DNA of 42,148 bases from assembly GCA_902540995.1 (NCBI GenBank), contig CACBOY010000010.1, positions 1-42,148 of the forward strand. The letters are read 5' to 3'. Each line of letters starts with the position of its first letter. Position 1 is the first letter of the stretch. The notes beneath the pieces are model-generated. The model was not told the origin of the DNA. It saw only the letters and a program-made list of their open reading frames with translations, and searched no databases. Position numbers and translations under genes: made by a program. Positions 35,682 to 42,148 of the stretch are shown piece by piece. This DNA is from an uncultured SAR86 cluster bacterium (lineage in GTDB: Bacteria; Pseudomonadota; Gammaproteobacteria; Magnimaribacterales; AG-339-G14).

Positions 35682-37769
35682 TTATTCAGATGATACTTCT
35701 TTCATTGAGAGTTTTACTTTTCCTCTATCATCTATTCCGATAACTTTGATTTCAACTTCTTCTCCTTCAACGAGGTAATCAGCAATATTTTTTACTCTCT
35801 CTTCGGAAATTTCTGAAATGTGTACTAAACCTTCTCTTCCATTATCGAAAGAAACAAAAGCACCAAAATCAACTATTTTTTCTACGGTCCCTAAAGTCAC
35901 CAAACCTACTTCAGGATCAGATGTTATAAACTCGATTTTTTGTAAAGCATCTTCTCGTTCTTCCTTGCTACGACCATAAATTTTCACGGAGCCATTATCT
36001 GAAATATCAATGTTTGTATTGGTTTCCTCGGTAAGTTTCTTTATATTTGCTCCGCCTTTACCAATGACTTCACCAATTTTGTTTTTAGGAATTTTGAGCT
36101 CGATTGCTTGAGGAGCCAGAGGAGACAATTCAGATCTGCTTTCAGATAAAACTTTATTCATTTCCCCTAAAATGTGATTTCTTGCTGTATGAGCTTTATT
36201 CAGAGCATCTTCAAGAATTTGTTCGTTTATTCCAGCTATTTTTATATCCATTTGTAAGGCAGTTACTCCATCATCTGTTCCTGCTACTTTAAAATCCATA
36301 TCTCCAAGGTGATCTTCGTCGCCTAAGATATCGGTAATGACACAGTGTTGATCTTCAGTTTTTACCAATCCCATTGCAACTCCTGCTACAGGTTTTTTTA
36401 AAGGTATTCCAGCGTCCATCATTGCTAGACTTGAAGCACAAACTGTAGCCATCGAACTTGAACCATTGGATTCAGTAATTTCTGATACAACTCTAATTGC
36501 ATATTCAAAATCTATTGGATTAGGCAAGACTGCTTCTAAAGCTCTTCTTGCAAGTTTCCCGTGACCAATTTCTCTTCGTTTTGGGCTTCCAACCATTCCT
36601 GCTTCGCCGACAGAAAAAGGAGGAAAATTATAATGCAGCATAAAAGGATCCTTTAAATCCCCATGCAATGAATCTATTAATTGAGAGAGCTTCAATGAAT
36701 CCATGGTCGCTACAGAAATAGATTGCGTCTCACCCCTTGTAAATAATGCAGAGCCATGAGCTTGTGGCAAAACTCCTACCTCAATAGATATTGGTCTAAC
36801 TGTATCTAAATCTCTTCCGTCAATTCTTGATTCTCCAGATAATAATCTTGATCTGACAATCTCAGATTCTAAGGATTTAAATTGACTAAGAGCTTCATCA
36901 ATTTTTTCATCTTCAGGATCTTCAAAAGATGACTTCACTTTTTCCCTTAATTCGGCAATTTTTTCTTGTCTGCTGGATTTTTCTGCTATTTGATATGCTT
37001 CGGATAATTCCTCAGAAATTAGACTTTTAACCTTTTCTTTTGTTTCAGTGTCCTCTTCCTTGGCCTCGTACTCAATTGGAGAAATTGAAGCTTGCGAAAC
37101 TAATTCGTCTATTAGCTCTAGACTAGGTTGCATTTCAGCTTGAGCAAAAAGAATTGCGCCAAGCATTTGATCTTCTGAAAGTTCTTTTGCTTCCGATTCC
37201 ACCATAAATATCGCATCTTGCGAGCCCGCCACCATCATATTTAGAGAAGAATTTTCTAGATTTTCTAAGGATGGATTTAGAACATAATTTCCATCTATGA
37301 AACCAACTTTTGCCGCAGATAGAGGACCTTGAAAAGGAAGTCCTGAAAGTTGAAGCGCAGCTGATGCGCCTATAATAGAGATAACATCTGCATCGTCGTT
37401 TTTGTCCATGGATAAGACTGTACAGATGATCTGCACTTCCCTACCAAAACCTTTGGGAAATAGAGGTCTAATAGGCCTATCAATTAGCCTTGAAGTAAGA
37501 ACTTCTTTTTCAGATGGCCTTCCCTCTCTTCTAAAAAAACTTCCTGGGATTTTTCCTGAAGCATAAAATTTCTCAATGTAGTTAACAGTAAGAGGGAAAA
37601 ATCCTTGATCGGATTTATCCTGTCCAGCAACTACAGTTACCAAAACTTTAGTGTCTCCAGAAGAAGCAATCACTGACCCGGTTGCTTGCCTAGCAACCTT
37701 GCCTGTTTCCAACGTAACATTTCTTCCTGCAATTTCTCTTGTGCAAGATATAACTTTCATATCATTCAT
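35682..37769 (-). CDS. pnp: Polyribonucleotide nucleotidyltransferase (PNPase)
   Basis: Phosphorolytic 3'-5' exoribonuclease and degradosome component. The 695-residue product has two RNase PH domains flanking a helical domain, with the catalytic second half around GRDLDTVRPISIEVGVLP and IAGTDDGVTALQMDIK-type segments, then a KH domain (IGEVIGKGGANIKKL, about 565) and a C-terminal S1 domain (VGLVTLGTVEKIVDFGAFV). It follows rpsO by about 29 bases. The ATG has AAGGAAA close by; a second in-frame ATG three codons on is also possible. Confidence 0.98.
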   Translation of the reverse strand: MNDMKVISCTREIAGRNVTLETGKVARQATGSVIASSGDTKVLVTVVAGQDKSDQGFFPLTVNYIEKFYASGKIPGSFFRREGRPSEKEVLTSRLIDRPIRPLFPKGFGREVQIICTVLSMDKNDDADVISIIGASAALQLSGLPFQGPLSAAKVGFIDGNYVLNPSLENLENSSLNMMVAGSQDAIFMVESEAKELSEDQMLGAILFAQAEMQPSLELIDELVSQASISPIEYEAKEEDTETKEKVKSLISEELSEAYQIAEKSSRQEKIAELREKVKSSFEDPEDEKIDEALSQFKSLESEIVRSRLLSGESRIDGRDLDTVRPISIEVGVLPQAHGSALFTRGETQSISVATMDSLKLSQLIDSLHGDLKDPFMLHYNFPPFSVGEAGMVGSPKRREIGHGKLARRALEAVLPNPIDFEYAIRVVSEITESNGSSSMATVCASSLAMMDAGIPLKKPVAGVAMGLVKTEDQHCVITDILGDEDHLGDMDFKVAGTDDGVTALQMDIKIAGINEQILEDALNKAHTARNHILGEMNKVLSESRSELSPLAPQAIELKIPKNKIGEVIGKGGANIKKLTEETNTNIDISDNGSVKIYGRSKEEREDALQKIEFITSDPEVGLVTLGTVEKIVDFGAFVSFDNGREGLVHISEISEERVKNIADYLVEGEEVEIKVIGIDDRGKVKLSMKEVSSE

Positions 37770-37798
37770 TTATTTTCCTTAAATTATGTAACTCTAAG

Positions 37799-38068
37799 TT
37801 ACTTTCTGAGGTTTAATTCTGAGAGAATAGAACTGTATCTTTTAGGATCTTTTTTCTTCAAATAATCCAAAAGCTTACGCCTTGTATTAACCATTCTTAT
37901 AAGTCCTTGCCTAGAGTGATGATCTTTGGCGTGGTCTTTGAAATGAGCTTGTAAAGACTCGATATTTGCTGTTAACAAAGCTATTTGAACTTCTGGCGAA
38001 CCTGTATCTCCCTTAGATTGAGCAAACTTTGAAATAATCTCTTCCTTTGTTTTTGTTTCTAAACTCAA
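37799..38068 (-). CDS. rpsO: 30S ribosomal protein S15
   Basis: Primary 16S rRNA-binding protein. The standard 89 residues include [20 protein letters not shown] start ([16 protein letters not shown]), [29 protein letters not shown] and the C-terminal [13 protein letters not shown]. Translation starts at TTG, well supported by a full AAGGAGG sequence six bases upstream. It lies between truB and pnp as in nearly all gammaproteobacteria. Confidence 0.98.
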   Translation of the reverse strand: MSLETKTKEEIISKFAQSKGDTGSPEVQIALLTANIESLQAHFKDHAKDHHSRQGLIRMVNTRRKLLDYLKKKDPKRYSSILSELNLRK

Positions 38069-38074
38069 GAACTG

Positions 38075-38081
38075 CCTCCTT
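38075..38081 (-). promoter_or_regulatory. Ribosome binding site deciding the rpsO TTG start
   Basis: AAGGAGG, a full Shine-Dalgarno match, with a six-base spacer to TTG. It lies in the 19-base gap after truB and fixes the non-ATG start of this highly expressed gene. Confidence 0.8.
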
Positions 38082-38087
38082 AGTTAT

Positions 38088-38960
38088 TTAATTTTCTATA
38101 GATATTAACCTTTTGGGTGAAACTAAACCGTTAATGTTTTTTAAAATTCCAATGAATTTATTTTTTTCGTCAAACAATCTCAGGTATTTGCTTTTTATTT
38201 CGGCCTCTTTCAAATATATTTTTTGGCCTTTTTTTATCCTATCTATTATTTCTGAGGCGCATTGTAGCTTATCTAAGCTTCTAAGTGCATCCCCCATTTG
38301 AATTATTTTACTTTTAATATTTTCCCTATTTATCGACTCAATTTCGTGTGCTTCACTAATCTCATGTTCAGCAGAAATGGTTCTTTGTAAATTAGATAAC
38401 ACTGCAACACTATTCAAATCCTTAGCTAGATCTTTAACAAGAGATCTTATGTAAGTTCCTTTTCCACATTCCACTAAAAACTTGAACTTATTTTGATCAA
38501 CAGAAATTAAATCTAATTTATAAATTTCTATCTCTCTTATTTTCTTTGGAACTTCTTTATTCTTCCTAGCATAGTGATACAAAGGCTTTCCTTTATATTT
38601 AAGAGAAGAATATTTAGGAGCTTCTTGATTTAAGCTGCCGATAAATTTATTTTTAATTTTATTGAAGTCATTTTTTGTCGGTATTTTTTTATCTTCCCTT
38701 TCAATTTTTCCATCTAAATCTCCAGTATCAGTCTGAAGACCAAACATCATTTCTGCGATGTATGTCTTTCTTTCGTTTGCTAAAAAATTTGTGAATCGAG
38801 TCATCTGACCCAGACATGCAAGAATTACGCCACTGGCTAAAGGATCCAGAGTACCAGAATGTCCTATTTTAGAATCACCAAGAAAAGGTTTTAACTTTCT
38901 AATAAATTCTCCTGAAGAAATTCCAGAAGGTTTGTTCAAGACTAACAATCCAGATATCAA
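38088..38960 (-). CDS. truB: tRNA pseudouridine-55 synthase TruB
   Basis: Makes pseudouridine 55 in the T loop of tRNAs. The 290-residue product has LVLNKPSGISS, the catalytic Asp39 in KIGHSGTLDPLASG, the YSSLKYKGKPLYHYAR block and CGKGTYIRSLVKDLA. The C-terminal PUA-like part is present. Its ATG overlaps the rbfA stop as ATGA. Confidence 0.97.
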   Translation of the reverse strand: MISGLLVLNKPSGISSGEFIRKLKPFLGDSKIGHSGTLDPLASGVILACLGQMTRFTNFLANERKTYIAEMMFGLQTDTGDLDGKIEREDKKIPTKNDFNKIKNKFIGSLNQEAPKYSSLKYKGKPLYHYARKNKEVPKKIREIEIYKLDLISVDQNKFKFLVECGKGTYIRSLVKDLAKDLNSVAVLSNLQRTISAEHEISEAHEIESINRENIKSKIIQMGDALRSLDKLQCASEIIDRIKKGQKIYLKEAEIKSKYLRLFDEKNKFIGILKNINGLVSPKRLISIEN

Positions 38961-39283
38961 ATTGGATTATCCTGTTGGTCAATAAAAAATAAAAGTTCAG
39001 GCATTTTTTTTAATTTGATGTTTTGTCCCAACTTTTTTTTGACGAATGGTTTTGAATTTTCCAATGCCTTGGAAAGGTCATCCTGATCTTCATTTAATGC
39101 TTGATTTAAATAATTAGAAAGAAATATTTTTGCGGACGATAAGTCATCGCTTAACTTGACTTCTGTTACTGTGAGGCTCTTGAGTCTTGGATCACTAATC
39201 TCAAAACTAAATATATTAGCTATTTCTCGTCTGATATTATCTGAAACTCTCTGAGCTCTCTTATAGGGTTTTGAACTAAACAA
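38957..39283 (-). CDS. rbfA: Ribosome-binding factor A
   Basis: KH-fold assembly factor for the 30S subunit, needed at low temperature. The 108-residue product has RAQRVSDNIRREIANIFSFEISDPRLKSLTVTEVKLSDDLSSAKIF, the standard family core. The start is TTG directly after the infB stop (TAATTG); no ATG upstream of the core exists in this frame. It overlaps truB by four bases. Confidence 0.95.
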   Translation of the reverse strand: MFSSKPYKRAQRVSDNIRREIANIFSFEISDPRLKSLTVTEVKLSDDLSSAKIFLSNYLNQALNEDQDDLSKALENSKPFVKKKLGQNIKLKKMPELLFFIDQQDNPI

Positions 39284-41142
39284 TTAAATTTTTCTAGCAG
39301 TTTCTGTTCTTTCGAAAACTTCTATTTTATCTCCAACTTTTACATCGTTGTAATTTTCGATACCAATTCCACATTCTGTTCCGCTTTTTACTTCACTAGC
39401 CTCATCTTTGAACCTTCTTAAAGAATCTAACTTGCCCTCATGAATAACGATATTGTCCCTAAGAACTCGTATTGGAAGATTTTTTATCACTGCTCCTTCT
39501 ATGACAATTGAACCAGCTATCAAACCAAACTTTGGCGATTTAAAGGTATCCTTAACTTCTGCAATTCCAACTGTAACCTCTTTTATTTCAGGCTCAAGAG
39601 AGCCTTCAATTATTTCTTTTACAGCATCAAGTAAGTCATAGATAATTCCAAAATATTGAATTTTTATCTCTTCGGATTCTGCAAGTGTTTCTGCCGCAGC
39701 ATCAGACCTTACATTAAATCCAAGAATAACGGCTTCTGAAGCGACAGCCAAATTTACATCGTTTACTGAAACTGGGCCGACGCCATCCAAGACTATTTTG
39801 ATCTTTGCGTCTTCTACTTTTAAATTATTTATAGCACCTGCAATTGCTTCTGCAGAACCATTTGTATCTGTTTTTATTATTAAATTTACCGAAGGTTTTG
39901 CGGAATCCCCGGCGCCTGCAAAAATTCCATCTAAGCTGACTACTCCCTTTTTGGCCAATCTATTATCTCTACTTTTGCTAGCTCTTTCTTCAGACAAACT
40001 CTTCGCAGCCTTTTCATCTTTAACAACCATGAACTCTTGTCCGGCATTGGGAGGATATTCAAGTCCAGAGATTGCAACAGGAGATGATGGCGGAGAAGTT
40101 TTAATTTGAGATCCTAAAAAGTTTTTGAGGCTCCTTATTTTTCTAAATTGATCTCCAATTAAGACAAAATCTCCACTATTTAAAGTACCTCTTTGAACCA
40201 GAAGAGTCGCAACAGCTCCCTCACCTTTTTTGACCCCAGATTCTAAAACCACTCCGGATGCTGGACCGTCGTGATTGGTTTTTAATTCCAACATTTCAGA
40301 AAGCAAAGTGATATTTTCTATTAGCTCATCTATTCCCTCGCCAGTTTTTGCTGACACAGGTACTACCTGCGTATCGCCGCCCCAATCTTCTGGGACAAGG
40401 CCAATTTTTGAGAGATCTCCTTTTACTTTCTCTATGTCTGAATCAGGTTTATCAATTTTGTTTACTGCTACTATCACCTGAACATTTGCAGCTTTTGCAT
40501 GATTGAAAGCCTCTTCTGTTTGAGGTTGAACACTGTCATCGGCAGCAACAACTAAAACTACGATATCTGTAGAGTTGGCTCCTCTTGCTCGCATTTCTGA
40601 AAAGGCTGCGTGTCCAGGCGTATCGATAAATGTAATGGTTTGATTATTTCGATCTACCTGATAGGCCCCAATTCCTTGAGTAATTCCACCTTCTTCTTGA
40701 TCAGCTACAGATGATTTTCTAATAAAATCAAGTATCGAAGTTTTTCCATGGTCAACATGTCCTAAAACTGAGACAACAGGATTCCTCAGCTCTTCATCTC
40801 CTTCATAAACTATATTCTCAAGAATTTTTTCCTCTTCAGATTCAATGTCTTGAGGAATACCAATGTGTCCCAACTCTTCAACAACTAAAATAGCTGTCTC
40901 CTGATCAATAGCTTGATTTAAAGTTACCATAACGCCACTATTCATTAACGATTTAATCAAATCCGATGATTTAATTGATAGTTCTTTGGCAAGCTCCGAT
41001 ACGACAATGGTTTCAGGAATTTTTACTTCTTTTTGGATGAATTCTTGTGGTTTTTCAAATTTTTGAACATTTTCAAAGTTTTTTTCTAGAAATTTTTCAC
41101 CCTCTTGCTCTCTTTGATCCTCTTTGGAGCTATCTTTAAATG
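39284..41142 (-). CDS. infB: Translation initiation factor IF-2, main reading frame
   Basis: GTPase that brings initiator tRNA to the 30S subunit. This frame holds the G domain (G1 GHVDHGKT, IDTPGHAAFSEMRARG, NKID), domains II and III, and the C-terminal initiator-tRNA-binding domain. The first possible start in frame is TTG at 40960, but clearly coding, conserved IF-2 sequence (IPETIVVSELAKELSIKSSD) continues upstream of it without a start codon, and the frame stays open to 41158. The missing N-terminal domain is encoded in a different frame just upstream, so the gene is split by an apparent frameshift at an A-rich run. Size excluding the shift is normal for a compact IF-2. Confidence 0.93.
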
Positions 41143-41594
41143 TTTTTTTTGTCTTTTTTTAAGTTTTGAGGAATTTTCTTTTGGGGTTCCTGCTTTGTTT
41201 TTCTGACAACTTTTGTTTTTGCTTCAGCTTTCTTTTTTTCTTCTTCTGCTGACTCATTTTGAGCATTCAATCTTTTTCTTTCTGCTTCGTCGAAATCAAT
41301 TGATCCAGTAAAGTCTTGTTTTACATTTGACTTTTTTTCTTTATCTGGAGAATTAATTCTTGTTACAGATAAGTTTGGTTTTGTTGTTTTTTGGGAAGAG
41401 GTACTTAAGGAAATGGTTTTTTTACTGTCTTTCTTGCTATCTTTGATGAATTTTAAAAGTACTTTTTTATCTTCAGTACTAACAATATCTTTTTCTGATT
41501 TGTGAGAAAGTCCCGCCGCCTTCATCTGAGCTAACAAATTATCTAAATCAATTTTTATTGCTTTAGAAAGTTGTTTAACATTTATATCTGCCAT
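41136..41594 (-). CDS. infB: IF-2 N-terminal segment, out of frame with the rest of infB
   Basis: A 152-residue frame starting MADINVKQLSKAIKIDLDNLLAQMKAAGLSH, which is the IF-2 N-terminal helical subdomain, followed by the Lys/Glu-rich linker typical of gammaproteobacterial IF-2. It begins three bases after nusA. It ends at a TAA just past runs of A7 and A8. Removing one base from either run (or a +1 shift) joins it to the main frame and yields a full-length IF-2. It may be a sequencing error, a slippage-corrected site, or a true split. Confidence 0.85.
   Translation of the reverse strand: MADINVKQLSKAIKIDLDNLLAQMKAAGLSHKSEKDIVSTEDKKVLLKFIKDSKKDSKKTISLSTSSQKTTKPNLSVTRINSPDKEKKSNVKQDFTGSIDFDEAERKRLNAQNESAEEEKKKAEAKTKVVRKTKQEPQKKIPQNLKKDKKNI
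41143..41160 (-). other. infB: A7-GAC-A8 run at the infB frame change
   Basis: On the minus strand seven A, then GAC, then eight A. The upstream frame reads through and stops six codons later; the downstream frame resumes immediately after. Deleting one A restores one continuous frame. Such runs are classic sites for sequencing errors and for RNA-polymerase slippage. Confidence 0.85.
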
Positions 41595-41597
41595 AAT

Positions 41598-42148
41598 TTA
41601 GTCTTCTAGCCATTCTTCTCGAGCTGACATTATAAGTTTAGCTGCTCTTTCTTCATCAATTTCAAAAATTTCAGTCAATTCATCTGTTGCTAAATCTGCC
41701 AAGTTTTCAACAGTGAGAATTTCTTTTTTTACCAACAATTCCAATTCTTCCTCGGAAAAACCATCAGATAATTGTAATTTTCTTGCTTCCTTAGTTTCTT
41801 CTGTCTCACCTTCATCTAATTCCAATAAAGCTATTTCGAGAAGAGACTCTTCTGCTCTTTCTATAAGAGTTGAAATAACCTCTTCTTCTAGACCATCAAT
41901 GCCAGCAAAATCCTCTATTTTAGATTCGGATATTTTTTGAACAGTATCAAGATTATTTTCAATTAGCTTTGATGCTAAATTTCTGTCAACGCCAAGATAT
42001 TCAATCAGCTTGGAAATTTCTGTGTCTTCTTCTCCTGAAGACTCTCCCTTAATTTGTATTTGCCACCCTAATAGTTCCGAAGTAAGTCGGATGTTCTGAC
42101 CACTTTTACCAATTGCTAGAGCTAAATTTTCATCTTTTACTACTACTT
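41598..42148 (-). CDS. nusA: Transcription termination/antitermination factor NusA, C-terminal part
   Basis: RNA-polymerase-binding elongation factor. Only the last 183 residues lie in the window; the 5' end runs off the edge. The visible part starts in KH2 (VVKDENLALAIGKSGQNIRL), then carries two acidic helix-hairpin-helix (AR1/AR2-like) repeats: one around LIEYLGVDRNLASKLIEN and one around SDGFSEEELELLVKKEILTVENLADLA, ending EIDEERAAKLIMSAREEWL. Two such repeats are the E. coli-like gammaproteobacterial form. It precedes infB by three bases. Confidence 0.96.
   Translation of the reverse strand, partial: VVVKDENLALAIGKSGQNIRLTSELLGWQIQIKGESSGEEDTEISKLIEYLGVDRNLASKLIENNLDTVQKISESKIEDFAGIDGLEEEVISTLIERAEESLLEIALLELDEGETEETKEARKLQLSDGFSEEELELLVKKEILTVENLADLATDELTEIFEIDEERAAKLIMSAREEWLED

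Noticed and set aside
41598..42148. NusA looks truncated
   Set aside because: The frame runs to the window edge without a stop, so it is cut only by the window boundary.

Overview
The window is a gene-dense, AT-rich stretch of a bacterial chromosome. Gene order points to a gammaproteobacterium: rplM-rpsI-petABC-sspA, lpoA/rsmI-rnpB-mraZ, mlaC-murA-hisG-hisD, kdsD-lptC-lptB, mreBCD beside gatCAB, prfA-prmC-moeB, lolB-ispE-tRNA-Gln-prs-rplY-pth-ychF, and nusA-infB-rbfA-truB-rpsO-pnp all resemble the Pseudomonas-type arrangement. Low G+C, near-zero intergenic distances, shortened proteins (LpoA, LolB, FtsQ, a PDZ-less DegS type protease) and lost neighbours suggest a streamlined marine lineage of the SAR86 kind. 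That assignment is inference; no rRNA gene is present.

Layout. 1-5640 (minus): a compact division cluster mraZ-rsmH-ftsL-ftsQ-ftsA-ftsZ-ftsI with no mur genes, preceded by four 10-bp repeats that look like MraZ operator boxes. 5768-6940 (minus): RNase P RNA and rsmI, head-to-head with lpoA. 8003-11974 (minus): sspA, the cytochrome bc1 genes and rpsI/rplM. 12032-12805 (plus): a membrane-anchored trypsin-like protease. 12809-16605 (minus): hisD, hisG, murA, mlaC. 16656-18981 (plus): kdsD, lptC, lptB. 18991-21387 (minus): mreBCD. 21468-24623 (plus): gatCAB. 24616-30397 (minus): prfA, prmC, moeB, then an O-GlcNAcase-like GH84 protein, an acyl-CoA ligase and a MaoC-type hydratase. 30430-35196 (plus): lolB, ispE, tRNA-Gln, prs, rplY, pth, ychF, tRNA-Met. 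35212-42148 (minus): a small lipoprotein, pnp, rpsO, truB, rbfA, infB and the 3' part of nusA.

Functionally the window is mostly envelope growth and division (fts, mre, mur, lpt, mla, lpo/lol), translation and RNA processing, and respiration. The parts that stand out are the cytosolic GH84 enzyme with near-complete OGA active-site motifs, an apparent frameshift in infB at an A-rich run, the mollicute-style MraZ boxes, the rearranged dcw cluster with a POTRA-less FtsQ, repeated TTGA stop/start overlaps, and several leading genes with a TATAAT-like box only 7-11 nt before the start codon. No mobile elements, CRISPR arrays or prophage genes were seen. No stretch longer than about 300 bases lacks a gene; the longest protein-free stretch is filled by rnpB.
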